Source: Acidobacteriota bacterium
GTDB lineage: Bacteria; Acidobacteriota; UBA890; WLXD01
NCBI GenBank assembly: GCA_012103255.1
Contig: WLXD01000003.1
Coordinates: 564,497-628,496 of the forward strand
Direction of reading: 5' to 3'
Length of the DNA stretch: 64,000 nucleotides
Under the pieces are notes generated by a model. That model was not told the origin of the DNA. It searched no databases and saw only the letters and a list, made by a program, of their open reading frames with translations. The position numbers and the translations under genes were made by a program. Below, piece after piece: positions 43,582 to 53,500 of the stretch (position 1 is the first letter of the stretch; each line of letters starts with the position of its first letter).

Positions 43582-44806
43582 GACCGTCTTGGATGTAGCC
43601 CTTTACGGCAGGCCCATCGGCACGATGACGCTGTTGGGCGGGACCCAGACCGCCTTCGCGTTCAACGACGAGTACATCGAGGACACCGCTAGGCCGACCC
43701 TGAGCCTCTCTTTCAAGGGCACGAGCGGACTCCTTACTCGGATCAAACCGACACGCACGCGTATCCCGCCGTTCTTCGCGAACTTGCTTCCGGAAGGCCC
43801 GTTGCGTTCGTATCTGGCCAAGCAGGCAGGGGTGCACCCAGACCGAGAGTTCTTTCTACTATCGGCGCTCGGCCGAGATCTCCCAGGCGCGGTCACAGTC
43901 ATCAATCACAAGGCCGCTACGGCGCCTCCTGGGTCTTCGGCCATTCTCGACGCCCATGGCGAAGCTCCGGAGCATTCTGTCCTTCGTTTTTCACTTGCGG
44001 GCGTCCAACTGAAGTTCTCCGCGCTTCTGGCGGCGGATGGAGGACTCACGGTGCCGACCGATGGAGTAGACGGATCGTGGATCGTGAAGCTCCCGTCACC
44101 AACCTACGCAGCGGTGCCTGAGAACGAGTTCGCGATGCTCGAACTCGCGCGATCAATCGGCATCGACGTGCCAAAGACCCGCCTCGTAGATGTCGACAAG
44201 GTTGCCGGATTGCCGGCGGAAGCCAGCCGACTACCTGGCAAGGCTCTCGCTATCCGCCGATTCGACCGTCTGCCACACGGCGCACCGGTGCACATCGAAG
44301 ACTTTGCGCAGGTCTTCGGCGTCTACCCACAGGAGAAGTATGGCCGAGCCAACTACGGCAATCTTGCCCAAGTAATCCAGGCGGAAGCTGGGCAGGCCTC
44401 TACCGAAGAGTTCATTCGACGACTCATCTTCAGCGTTCTTATCGGCAACGCGGACATGCACCTGAAGAACTGGTCGCTGGTATATCCCGATGGCCGCCAC
44501 GTGAAACTAGCTCCTGCCTACGACTTCGTCTCAACGGTGCCCTACCTGAGCGAAGATGGCATGGCCCTGAACCTGTACAAAGCGGGTACCAAAGCGTGGA
44601 GCCACTTCACGCTGGACGGGTTCGCCCGACTCGCAGCGCGTGCGCGCGCCGCCGAGCGCAGCGTGACGCGCACCGTGCGTGAGACGGTGGCCCGGTTTCA
44701 CGAGAATTGGCGTGGTGGTGGAGCAGAGGTTCCACCCGAGGTAAGGGCGGCAATCGACGCTCACCTGGATCGACTGCAGCTCATGCGGGAAGTCATTGGC
44801 TCCTGA
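43574..44806 (+). CDS. hipA: HipA-like serine/threonine kinase toxin
   Basis: 410 residues from the ATG at 43574; the open frame from 43520 only adds residues inside hipB. N-subdomain-1 is AETVLDVALYGRPIGTMTLL. The kinase core has GVQLKFSALL and GSWIVKLPSP (ATP loop), RRFDRLPHG, the catalytic loop GNADMHLKNWSLV and the metal motif LAPAYDFVST. HipA kinases inactivate aminoacyl-tRNA synthetases such as GltX and cause dormancy. All catalytic residues appear intact. Confidence 0.93.
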   Translation: MAETVLDVALYGRPIGTMTLLGGTQTAFAFNDEYIEDTARPTLSLSFKGTSGLLTRIKPTRTRIPPFFANLLPEGPLRSYLAKQAGVHPDREFFLLSALGRDLPGAVTVINHKAATAPPGSSAILDAHGEAPEHSVLRFSLAGVQLKFSALLAADGGLTVPTDGVDGSWIVKLPSPTYAAVPENEFAMLELARSIGIDVPKTRLVDVDKVAGLPAEASRLPGKALAIRRFDRLPHGAPVHIEDFAQVFGVYPQEKYGRANYGNLAQVIQAEAGQASTEEFIRRLIFSVLIGNADMHLKNWSLVYPDGRHVKLAPAYDFVSTVPYLSEDGMALNLYKAGTKAWSHFTLDGFARLAARARAAERSVTRTVRETVARFHENWRGGGAEVPPEVRAAIDAHLDRLQLMREVIGS

Positions 44807-44809
44807 CGA

Positions 44810-47626
44810 TCAGTCCTGCCGGAGCGCGGTCATCGGATCGATACGTGCCGCGCGCCGGGCCGGGAACCAGTGCGAGATGGCGAGGACCGCGAGCAACGCC
44901 AGCAGGCCAGCGATGTACGGCGCCGGACTCTCTGGAGTCACGCCGAACAGGAACCTGGAGAACGTTCGAGCCCCCGCGTAGGCCGCTGCCAACCCGAGGG
45001 TCAACGCGACCGCAACGATCGTGACGCTGCCGCTGGCTACCTGTTGGATGACCCGTGCACGCCCCGCGCCGAGCGCCTTGCGGATACCGAGTTCGCGAGT
45101 TCGTCGCCCAACCGCCTGTGCGACCGCACCGTAGAGCCCGATCGTCGCCAACAGACCGCCTACCGAGGCAAACGCAATGAGCAACGCGGCCGCGAGACGG
45201 AGCGGCAGGAGCAACACGCGCGCCATATCTACGAATGTTTCCGCCTGCATGAAAACCAACTCGGGTTCGATGGCGAGCATCTGCTGCTGTACGTCCGCCA
45301 CGCGATCGGCCGCTGGCCCCGACGTGCGCACGAGCACGTTGGCGAACGGCGATGGACTCTGCGCCCATGAGTAGTAGATGTAGGGCTCAGACGGGCCGGC
45401 GACGCTCGACACCTTGTGGTCGCGCACGACGCCCACCACCACCCACTCGCGGCCGGCGGCGCTGCTCACGGTCTTGCCGACGGCATCTTCGCCGGGCCAG
45501 AACCGCGCCACGAAGGCTTCGTTGACGATCGTCGTGAGACGACCGTCGCGGTTGTCCCGTTCATCAAACAGCCGGCCCCGAACCTGCTCCAGCCCGACGG
45601 TACGGAAGTAGTCCGGGCCCACGAGCGACCGGGCAATCGAGTAGCCGCGACTGCCCGGCCTCGGCTCAACGCCTTCCGGTACGACCGCGGTGTAGTGAAT
45701 GTTGGTGTTGAGCGGGAGCCCCGTCGAATAGGTAGCCGACTCGACACCCGGCATCTCAGCGAATCGCAGGAGCGCGCGTGGGAAGAAGTCGACGGCCTCC
45801 TCGTCGGTGTAGCCGTTCATCTCGAGCGCGAACCCGAGCACGACCACGCGATCCGCGTCCACGCCGAGATCCACGTCGTGAGCCGCCCTTGCAGTGGAGA
45901 CGAAGAAGGCCGCGCTGACAAGCAGTACGAACGAGATGGCGATCTGCGCCACCAGCAGCCCGGACTGGATCCGGGATCCGCCCGCGGCTACCGCACCTGT
46001 GCCGCGGAGGGCGGAAACGAGGTCCGCCCGCGTCGCGCGCATGGCTGGGGCGACGCCGAAGATCAGCCCAGTCACAACGGAAACGCCCGCTGCGAAGGCG
46101 AAGACGCGCCAGTCGAACGCGAACTCGATCGGGAGCTCCACCGGCACCGGTAGGGTCGTTCGCGCCAGGAGCCCGGTAAGCCAGACCCCGATCGCCATCC
46201 CGACGGCTCCGCCGCCGAGGCCGAGCAGCAGGCTCTCGGTAATCATCTGACGCACGAGTCGACGTCGGTCCGCGCCGAGCGCGGCACGAATGGCCACCTC
46301 TCTTCCGCGGGTGGTAGCCCTCGCCAGGAGCATGTTCGCCACGTTGGCGCAGGTAACCAGCAGGAGCAGGCCGACGATGCCGAACAGGAAGCCGACGACC
46401 GACGAGAAAGCCGCATCGAGCCCCGGATGGATGCGCAGCGACCCCGGTTCGAGCAGCACCGGCCGACGCCCCTGGTTCACGTCCGGATGGGCCTCGGCGA
46501 GCGCCAAACCGATCGCCTCCATCTCCGCGGTGGCGCGCTCTACGGATATCTCGTCGCGCAGCCTCGCCTTCACCGACAGCCACCGATGCCCGCGACGTTC
46601 CAGCCGCGTGTCCCCTGGCGACGGCGACACGTCGTTCGTACCTGCCGGCTCCACCTGCTCGGCCATCATCGTCGGAATCCAGAGCGGCGTTGCCACGCTC
46701 GCGAAGGCCCCCGTGAATTCAGGCGCGGCGACGCCCACGATCTCGTAGGTCGTGCCGTTGAGCGCGAGTGTCTGGCCGACCGCCGCCGGGTCGCTGTTGA
46801 ATCGGGAGCGCCAGAGGTTGTGGCTGATCACCATCACCGCGTGCCCGTCGCGCACGAGGTCGCCCTCCGGGGTCAGAGGCCGACCAACCGCAACTCGGGC
46901 TCCGAGCACCGAGAAGTAGTTCCCGGTGACGATCTCGCCCAGCACCATCTTCGAGGACGAGCCGTCCGACAGGGCCGCGAAGAACAGCGAGTGTCCGGCA
47001 ATCCCGGAGAGCGCCTGCGTCTGGGCGTTGTAGTCACGCAGATCAGGCAACGACATCGCCGTGCGGCTCTGCGGACCCGGCGGATCATCATCGGTCGTCA
47101 TGATCTCGAGCACGCGTTCCGGATTGGCCACCGGCAGCGGCCGCAGCAGAACCGTGTTCACGATGCCGAACAACGCGGTGTTCACGCCGATACCCACGCC
47201 CAGAGTTGCCAGCGCCACGATCGTGAACATCGGGCTGTTGCGCAGCGCGCGGACGGAGTAGCGAAGGTCCTGCAAGATGGTTTCCATGAGTCCGACCTGA
47301 CGTGGAGCGGGAAAAGAACTACGAACGAACGTACGACTGTCGGGCTCGGCGTCCGGCGACGCGGGCCCGAGCCTGAGCAGCTTGGGGCCATGCCATCGCG
47401 CACGAACCGCGAGGGCGGCCACCGATGAGACTTCGGCGAGACAAACCAGCGCCCAGCGCAGAGTGGAGATCTCGAGAGCCTCGGATTGGCGGTCCTCGAA
47501 CACCTCGTGCAGCAGCCGCGACGATCTCCGAGACATCCAGGCTGGAAGCAGCCCGCAAGCGAGCCGAAACGAGAGCGCGCCGAGACGATGCCGTCGCGTT
47601 GCCAGCGCCGAGGTCGCGTTCGGCAT
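44810..47626 (-). CDS. ADOP-family permease, longest in the window
   Basis: 938 residues. It has a long prefix of about 115 residues (FRLACGLLPAWMSRRSSRLL, a possible extra hydrophobic stretch LVCLAEVSSVAALAV), different from the others. The first canonical helix is at 130-155. Block one has REVAIRAALGADRRRLVRQM, block two RELGIRKALGAGRARVIQQV, and the end is SHWFPARRAARIDPMTALRQD-like. It starts two bases after the PadR stop and is convergent with hipA (3-nt gap). No frame damage was seen although its PadR gene carries a nonsense codon. Confidence 0.92.
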   Translation of the reverse strand: MPNATSALATRRHRLGALSFRLACGLLPAWMSRRSSRLLHEVFEDRQSEALEISTLRWALVCLAEVSSVAALAVRARWHGPKLLRLGPASPDAEPDSRTFVRSSFPAPRQVGLMETILQDLRYSVRALRNSPMFTIVALATLGVGIGVNTALFGIVNTVLLRPLPVANPERVLEIMTTDDDPPGPQSRTAMSLPDLRDYNAQTQALSGIAGHSLFFAALSDGSSSKMVLGEIVTGNYFSVLGARVAVGRPLTPEGDLVRDGHAVMVISHNLWRSRFNSDPAAVGQTLALNGTTYEIVGVAAPEFTGAFASVATPLWIPTMMAEQVEPAGTNDVSPSPGDTRLERRGHRWLSVKARLRDEISVERATAEMEAIGLALAEAHPDVNQGRRPVLLEPGSLRIHPGLDAAFSSVVGFLFGIVGLLLLVTCANVANMLLARATTRGREVAIRAALGADRRRLVRQMITESLLLGLGGGAVGMAIGVWLTGLLARTTLPVPVELPIEFAFDWRVFAFAAGVSVVTGLIFGVAPAMRATRADLVSALRGTGAVAAGGSRIQSGLLVAQIAISFVLLVSAAFFVSTARAAHDVDLGVDADRVVVLGFALEMNGYTDEEAVDFFPRALLRFAEMPGVESATYSTGLPLNTNIHYTAVVPEGVEPRPGSRGYSIARSLVGPDYFRTVGLEQVRGRLFDERDNRDGRLTTIVNEAFVARFWPGEDAVGKTVSSAAGREWVVVGVVRDHKVSSVAGPSEPYIYYSWAQSPSPFANVLVRTSGPAADRVADVQQQMLAIEPELVFMQAETFVDMARVLLLPLRLAAALLIAFASVGGLLATIGLYGAVAQAVGRRTRELGIRKALGAGRARVIQQVASGSVTIVAVALTLGLAAAYAGARTFSRFLFGVTPESPAPYIAGLLALLAVLAISHWFPARRAARIDPMTALRQD

Positions 47627-47628
47627 CG

Positions 47629-47919
47629 TTATCGATCCGCGCCGGGATCCCGCACCAGATTGCGATCAGCCGCCACGTCGATCAGAGCACGCAGCCGTTC
47701 GGTCTCGGCCTCCGCCACGCGCCGCCCCAGATCGCTGAGGCTATAAATCGTGCGCCGCCCCTCAACGCCCACTTCCTCGATCAAGCCATTCGCATCGAGC
47801 CGACCGATCGCCAGATACAAAGACCCCGTACTCGGCCGCAGCTCCGGCGCACGCCGCCGCGCCACCTCACGCGCAATCGCATACCCATGCGTCTCCCCAC
47901 CCGCCAACGACAGCAGCAC
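47629..47919 (-). CDS. PadR-family repressor, N-terminus cut off by an in-frame amber codon
   Basis: 96 residues from a GTG. GGETHGYAIAREVARRR, GSLYLAIGRLDANGLIEEV and GRRTIYSLSDLGRRVAEAE are the PadR helix, recognition helix and wing. In the same frame an ATG at 47974-47976 opens a typical PadR start, SSAEPSSFLPLPHLA, then TAG (47923-47925) in place of an aromatic codon, then QVLLSLAGG. So the original gene spans 47629-47976 and has one nonsense codon at position 18. Translation could restart at the GTG two codons after the TAG. The short form lacks the N-terminal arm and part of helix 1. Confidence 0.75.
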   Translation of the reverse strand: MLLSLAGGETHGYAIAREVARRRAPELRPSTGSLYLAIGRLDANGLIEEVGVEGRRTIYSLSDLGRRVAEAETERLRALIDVAADRNLVRDPGADR

Positions 47920-47981
47920 CTGCTAGGCAAGGTGTGGAAGCGGCAGAAACGAGCTGGGTTCGGCCGATGAGGGCATAGATT

Positions 47982-48023
47982 CTTAGGCTAAATACAATGT
48001 CTTCAATTGGATTTAAGCTAAGA
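47982..48023. promoter_or_regulatory. Imperfect dyad before the interrupted padR
   Basis: TTAGGCTAA (47983-47991) and TTAAGCTAA (48013-48021) are near-identical repeats 30 bp apart, and the wider arms CTTAGGCTAAAT/ATTTAAGCTAAG also pair as an inverted repeat with two mismatches. The element sits just upstream of the original PadR ATG, in an AT-rich patch. Confidence 0.45.
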
Positions 48024-48079
48024 GTACAGTAAGCGATACGAAGAAGAGACCGACAAGACTGGGTTTCGCGGCAGCGCAC

Positions 48080-48245
48080 AGATCTATGCAGCGCAACGAT
48101 CTCACGGTCATGCACATCAGGGGCGCCGACCACACCACCCTGTCCAAAAGCGGCCAACACGGCACCGCCCCCTCCCCGCCTTCATCTGGGACCCCGACCA
48201 GGAGCGCGACGAGGTCGACCGCTACGACGAACAGTTCGCCGCCCC
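48080..48245 (+). pseudogene. Remnant of a second phosphoglycerate mutase 3' end
   Basis: The frame reads RNDLTVMHIRGAD then HTTLSKSGQHG, after one lost base, LIWDPDQERDEVDRYDEQ-like codons. It is very similar to the 3' end of the fusion gene at 42805-43085, but lacks 120 bp (equivalent to 42841-42960, exactly 40 codons) and one base near 48170. It has the same strand as the intact gene and lies 4.9 kb downstream, with hipBA and the PadR-ADOP pair between them. It is not functional. Confidence 0.75.
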
Positions 48246-48372
48246 ATCGACTGCGGCCCGCGGGGGCGATGCCGCGCGAGTCGCCGTGCGGGCTCCGGCC
48301 ATGTCCTGAAGGGTCCGTGCCCGCGCAGGTTCCTGGTTCGCTCTGCCGCGTTGCTAGGACCTAGCTTTTGTT

Positions 48373-49146
48373 CTACGCGGCGATGTCCCTCAAGACCCGT
48401 TGCGCCTCCGCCAGGCCGATCTCGGTGAGCGTAGAGTCGTCCTCACCCCACTCTTCGACAAGACGCCGGTTGTACAACTCGCCAAGCCTCTTGCCTACGC
48501 TTGCCGGACTCGTACGCCCCATCCACTCGTGCAGCTGCCGCCTCGGCACCGGATCCGGATAGTGGCTGTTCAGGAGAACCAGTATCTCCTTTGCAACCGG
48601 TAACCCAGCGAGGACAAGCTTCTTCTCGCCACGCTGTTCGATCACGCCTGTAACTGGACGTTCGATTTCCGCAACGACCGCGGCGGCTTCATCCATTGAT
48701 CCTCCTGCGCACTGCCGCACCAGTTCAGCCATCAGCCAGGTTGCCGCCGCGAGGCAGTAACGCAGATCACTCTTGCTGGAATCTACGGGCCCGACGTGCA
48801 CCACGTCCCGCTTGTTCCGCACGGCGTACAGGGCCCGCGCGACCCGTGCTCCGCAGATCCGTAGATCATCCGTCAGCCGAGCTGTTCGCGACTCTAGCGT
48901 CCGAAGGTAGCGATCTACGTCTGGCCGCTCCTCGAATCGTTCCTCTTCCAAGTGCTGAAGCGCCTGGACGAACCGTTCCACGAGGCGACCACCTGCCGAG
49001 CTGTTGGTCGCCCCCGTCGCAGCGTCGAACCGAAGTGACACGAACTCCTCGGCCAGCCCGCCCGCAACCACGCCTGGAAGAACCGGAGACATAACACGGA
49101 CGAAACGCCCATCAACCGATTTTAGATCCACCTTGCTAAACTCCAC
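48373..49146 (-). CDS. Unrecognised protein with possible HEPN-like motif and C-terminal winged helix
   Basis: 257 residues. No family is recognised with confidence. Residues 55-150 are helical and contain RNKRDVVH (R110 to H117, an R-x6-H spacing as in HEPN ribonucleases) in a setting VARALYAVRNKRDVVHVG. Residues 165-255 look like a winged helix (VAKEILVLLNSHYPDPVPRR, MGRTSPASVGKRLGELYNRR). The N-terminal 50 residues recur in a broken copy just upstream. An inverted repeat lies at 49169-49187 before the gene. A defence or toxin role is possible but inferred from motif and accessory surroundings. Confidence 0.55.
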   Translation of the reverse strand: MEFSKVDLKSVDGRFVRVMSPVLPGVVAGGLAEEFVSLRFDAATGATNSSAGGRLVERFVQALQHLEEERFEERPDVDRYLRTLESRTARLTDDLRICGARVARALYAVRNKRDVVHVGPVDSSKSDLRYCLAAATWLMAELVRQCAGGSMDEAAAVVAEIERPVTGVIEQRGEKKLVLAGLPVAKEILVLLNSHYPDPVPRRQLHEWMGRTSPASVGKRLGELYNRRLVEEWGEDDSTLTEIGLAEAQRVLRDIAA

Positions 49147-49156
49147 GACATCACTC

Positions 49157-49405
49157 TTAAACCCGTCTATGGAGTCTTATACTCCATGAAACGCCGCAAC
49201 ACAACCTAAGCTCACTGCGCAAACGCCCAACACTCGACACTCCAAGCTCAACGAGCCACGCACAATTCGTCGACACTTCAGGCTGCAACGGGGATCTATC
49301 GAACATCAGGTCGACCGGACTCGCCGCGCCGAACCGAAGTACCACAAAGCCCTCGGCCAGCCCGTCGGCGGCCACGCCTAGAATGTTCAATATTGGTTCA
49401 AGCAC
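49157..49405 (-). pseudogene. Decayed partial duplicate of the 48373 gene 5' end
   Basis: The open frame starts LNILGVAADGLAEGFVVLRF then GAASPVDL, matching PVLPGVVAGGLAEEFVSLRF and DAATGATN at residues 21-47 of the gene downstream. After about 35 residues the similarity ends, and the remainder does not resemble the rest of that gene. It shows a 5' duplication with loss of the body. Confidence 0.6.
49169..49187. promoter_or_regulatory. Inverted repeat upstream of the 48373 gene
   Basis: ATGGAGT (49169-49175) and ACTCCAT (49181-49187) are perfect 7-bp arms around CTTAT, 23 bp before the ATG at 49146. It could be an operator, possibly for the winged helix encoded by the gene itself. Confidence 0.45.
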
Positions 49406-49735
49406 CTTGTTTGTCCGAAGCGATCTTACATAAGATTATTTATTCCATAATCTACTGTAAATCGACCGCATCTGGACGATTCCAATGCATATTAGACTCA
49501 TGAAATGGACGTTCAACAACCTACATGCTGCGACTGGACCTTAAACTCTTGCTTCCAGACACCTTCATGGCAGTTGATAGTTCTTATGATCAGACATATT
49601 GAAGTCATATGCGCGGATACAGACCCCAAACGAGTCCTATATTGAAGAGCATAAAGACAGCAAGAGTTTATCAGAGGTCCATCTTGTTCGGTTCAAGGCT
49701 CAAGTACTTCTCTAAACGCACGCGCGATGCGTCTC
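49406..49735. other. AT-rich spacer without a supported gene
   Basis: About 330 bp, clearly richer in A and T than its surroundings. A 60-codon forward frame at 49609 has no start context or family. No repeat, hairpin or RNA gene could be supported. It lies between the decayed duplicate and the two small genes, and looks like accessory or formerly mobile DNA. Confidence 0.5.
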
Positions 49736-50029
49736 TTAGTCTCCGATTACACGCAGCATGTCCTCGACTCGGGCCACGCCGGCCGCGGTAATCCGATACT
49801 TCTTGCGTGCCTGGCGAGACTTGCCACTCTTGCGCACCTGAATCGCCAACTGTGGGCGCTGCTCGATCAGGCCGTTGAACGCGCGAGTGATCTTTGGTAT
49901 CCCGTGGCCGAGATGCTTGAGCTCTCTATTCACCGAATAGGAATCAATGTCGTCTTGAGCGCCGTAGACCTGGAACCAGTAGCCGACGACGAGCACCTTC
50001 TCCGGTTGAGTCTTCGGAGCAGCAGCCAT
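49736..50029 (-). CDS. Small winged-helix-like protein
   Basis: 97 residues. EKVLVVGYWFQVYGAQDDID, SYSVNRELKHLGHGIPKITR and SGKSRQARKKYRITAAGVAR form a helix, helix and basic wing arrangement like small DNA-binding modules. YRITAAGVARVEDML resembles the wing and last helix of PadR/MarR-type proteins. It follows the gene at 50072 by 42 nt on the same strand, as a two-gene unit in the accessory stretch. Function unknown. Confidence 0.55.
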   Translation of the reverse strand: MAAAPKTQPEKVLVVGYWFQVYGAQDDIDSYSVNRELKHLGHGIPKITRAFNGLIEQRPQLAIQVRKSGKSRQARKKYRITAAGVARVEDMLRVIGD

Positions 50030-50071
50030 GAATAGTTCGCCCAGGTCGTTTATACGCCCGTCGTCAGTAGA

Positions 50072-50293
50072 TTAGTCTTGCTCTGCCGTGTCTACGATCG
50101 GTTCTTCGGCCAATTTGGGTGGCTCTGAAGACCTCGGCAAGTCCCCATAACGCCCTTCGAGCCATCGAATTATTCTTTGAACGGCCGATTGGTCCAAGTC
50201 TGCCACTGCGTCCATGACCTTGCTGAGCGCTTGAATCTCCGGATCCATAGATATGTCCTCGTTTGCGTCCTCATGATTCACATTGAGAGCCAT
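50072..50293 (-). CDS. Small helical protein, first gene of a pair
   Basis: 73 residues from the ATG at 50291-50293. The only clear segment is DPEIQALSKVMDAVADLDQS followed by VQRIIRWLEGRYG, a short two-helix motif that ends in W-x2-x-R-[YF]-G, seen at the start of several small regulatory or phage-like proteins. The tail is acidic and disordered (EEPIVDTAEQD). It is upstream of the winged-helix gene at 49736. Confidence 0.5.
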   Translation of the reverse strand: MALNVNHEDANEDISMDPEIQALSKVMDAVADLDQSAVQRIIRWLEGRYGDLPRSSEPPKLAEEPIVDTAEQD

Positions 50294-50510
50294 TCTAAGC
50301 CACAAGGACCTCCACGGGAAGTATGCAGCCGTGGGGCAAACCCGGCCGTGAGACGAGCGCGGAGCACCTTGACGGCATCCGAATAGAAAAGGAGACTTGG
50401 CCCTTCCGCTGAACCCGGACCTTTGGCGAAAGGCTGTCGGCGGAGATTGAGTCTGCCCCACGATGCTCCCGTGTGGGCTCCCGTGCATCTGTTGAACGGA
50501 GGAGTCCTCG

Positions 50511-53500
50511 ATGCCCTCGCATCGGCCTTGGCGCCATCTTCTTGTTGTTGCTCTGCTCGCTTTTGTCCTCGCCGTCCCCCATGTCGCTGAAGCCCAGGGC
50601 TCACGGCGGGACCTGCAAGAGGACGAGGCCAACGTTTCTGTCGACCCGAAGCACTTCTCGGGCCTGAACTACCGGAGCATCGGGTTCTCGCGCGGGGGCC
50701 GCTCCGTAGCGGTGGCCGGCGTGCACGGTGATCCGCTCACCTACTACTTCGGCGGTACCGGCGGCGGTGTGTTCAAGACCACCGATGCCGGCAACAACTG
50801 GGTGCCGATCACGGACGGCCAGATCGGCGTGGGTTCGATCGGTTCGATCCGGGTGGCCCAGTCCGACCCGAACGTGATCTACGTGGGTACGGGCGAGGGC
50901 AACCCGCGCGGCAACGTCTCGGTGGGCGACGGGATCTATCGCTCCACCGATGCTGGCAAGACGTGGACGCATGCCGGTCTGCGCAACGCCGGTCAGATTC
51001 CGCACATCGCGATTCATCCGACCAACCCCGACGTCGTCTATGCGGCGGCGCTCGGCCATATCTTCGGCCAGAACGAAGATCGCGGCGTCTTCCGCACGAT
51101 GGACGGCGGTGAGACCTGGGAGAAGGTCCTCTATATCAACGAGGAAACCGGCGCCTACAAGATCGAGATGGACGCCAACAACCCGCGCATCCTCTACGCC
51201 AGCGGCTGGCGCGTGGAACGCAAGCCGTGGACGCTGCTCTCCGGCAACGAGAGCGGCGGCATCTGGAAGAGCACCGACGGCGGTGACAACTGGACCCAGC
51301 TCGGCGGCGGCCTGCCCACGGGCATGCTCGGCAAGATCGACGTCGCGGCGTCGCCCGCCAACTCCAACCGCGTATGGGCGCTCATCGAGGCCGAAGGCGA
51401 GCGCGGCGGTCTGTACCGCTCCGACAACGCCGGCTCCTCCTGGCGCCGCGTCAACGGCGACGCCAACCTGCGGCAGCGCCCCTGGTACTACATCCACCTG
51501 CACGCCGACCCGCAGAACGAGAACGTGGTCTACGTGCTCAACACCGGGTTCTACCGCTCGATCGACGGCGGTGTCACCTTCCCGCAGCAGATCTCGGTGC
51601 CGCACGGCGACAACCACGATCTGTGGATCAATCCGGACAACCCGGAGAACATGATCAACTCGAACGACGGCGGCGCGAACGTCTCGTTCAACGGCGGGCA
51701 GTCGTGGTCGTGGCAGATGAACCAGCCCACGGCGCAGATGTACCGCGTGTTCGTGGACGATGACTGGCCGTACCGCGTGCACGGATCGCAGCAGGACAAC
51801 TCCACGATCTCCGTGCCGAGCAACGGCGGCGGCGGTGGTTTCGGCTTCGGCTTCCCGCCCGACTGGTACTCGGTGGGTGGCTGCGAGTCTGGCCACATCG
51901 CCATCGATCCGCGTGACAACTCGATCGTCTACGCCGGCTGCTACGGCGGCTCGATTACCCGGGTAGACCGCAACCTCGGCACCTCGCGCGAGATCCTCGC
52001 CTACCCGCAGCTGCAACTCGGCGCGGCGCCGCGCGATCTGAAGTACCGCTTCCAGTGGAACGCGCCGATCCGCATCTCGCCGCACAACCCGGACGTCGTT
52101 TACCACACGTCGCAGGTGATCCACCGCACGGAGAACGGCGGCCAGACCTGGACGGTCATCAGCCCCGACCTGACGACCGACAACCAGGAAACGCAGGACT
52201 ACGCCGGCGGCCCGATCAGCCACGACTCCACGGGCGTTGAGGTCTACAACACGATCTTCGCGTTCGAAGAGAGCCCGCATCAGCAGGGCCTCATGTGGAC
52301 CGGGTCGGACGACGGTCGCATGCACCTGTCGCGTGACGGCGGCGCCAACTGGACCGACATCACGCCCGCCGACATGCCGCCCGGCGGCACGGTGAACGTG
52401 ATCGATCTGTCGGCGCACGACGCGGGTCGTGCTCACATCGCGGTGTATCGCTACCGCGAGAACGACTTCATGCCGTACATCTTCCAGACGAACGACTACG
52501 GCTCGAACTGGACGCTGCTCACCGACGGCACCAACGGCATTCCGGCCACCAACTTCACGCGCGCCGTGCGCGAGGATCCGGTGCGTCGCGGCCTGCTGTT
52601 TGCCGGCACCGAGTTCGGCATGTACGTGTCGTTCGACGACGGCGCCCACTGGCAGGACTTCCAGAAGAACCTGCCTGTTGTGCCGATCACCGACTTGCAA
52701 CTGAAACGCGGCGACATCGTGGTGGCCACGCAGGGTCGCAGCTTCTGGATCATGGACGACTACGCGCCGCTGCGTGAGGTTGCCGCGGATGTCCAGAACA
52801 AGCTGTACACACCGCGCACGGCCTACCGTGGTGGCCTCGGCCCCGCTCGCATCCACTTCTACTTCGACGAAGCTCCCGAAGACGAGGTGACGCTGAGCAT
52901 CATGAACCCGGCTGGCGATACGATCAGTGAGTACAAGGGCAAGGTCGGCCAGGCCCCGCCAAGCGGCGGCCCGGGCGGTTTCTTCGCCGCGCTGTTCGGT
53001 GGTGCCGGCGCCAACCTCAACGTGAAGCAGGGCCACAACCTGTTCACCTGGGGTCTGCGCGAGAAGGCACCGAATGTGCCGTCCGACGTCACGCTGTGGG
53101 GCTTCGCGCCCGGCCGCGTGGTCCCCCCGGGCGACTACACGGTGCGCCTGTCGACCGGTGATTGGAGCGAGGAAACCACGCTCACCGTGGCCCTCAACCC
53201 GAAGATCTCGCAGACCGTCGAAGGTGCCCAGGAGCAGTACGACCTGCTCGGTGAGGTCGGCGAGATGATCAACGAGCTCTACGGCAGCCTGGCCGATCTG
53301 CGGAAGGCGAAGCAGCAGTCGATGGCCGTTGTGGCATCGATGAAGGCTGCCGGCGTGGACGCGACCGATGTGGAGGAGGCGGCCAACGCGATGAACGCGC
53401 GCCTCACCGAGGTCGAGGAACAGATCACTCAGGTGAAGAGCAAGTCGGGTCAGGACCCGATCAACTTCCCGCCGCAGATCGACAACCAGGTGGTGACCCT

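Noticed and set aside
49609..49791. Forward 60-codon frame in the AT-rich spacer
   Set aside because: No family, overlaps the end of the reverse gene at 49736 and lacks a ribosome site.
43141..50510. Mobile element with integrase or terminal repeats
   Set aside because: The duplicated gene end and AT-rich patches suggest past insertion, but no integrase, transposase, or matching terminal inverted repeats could be found in the segment.
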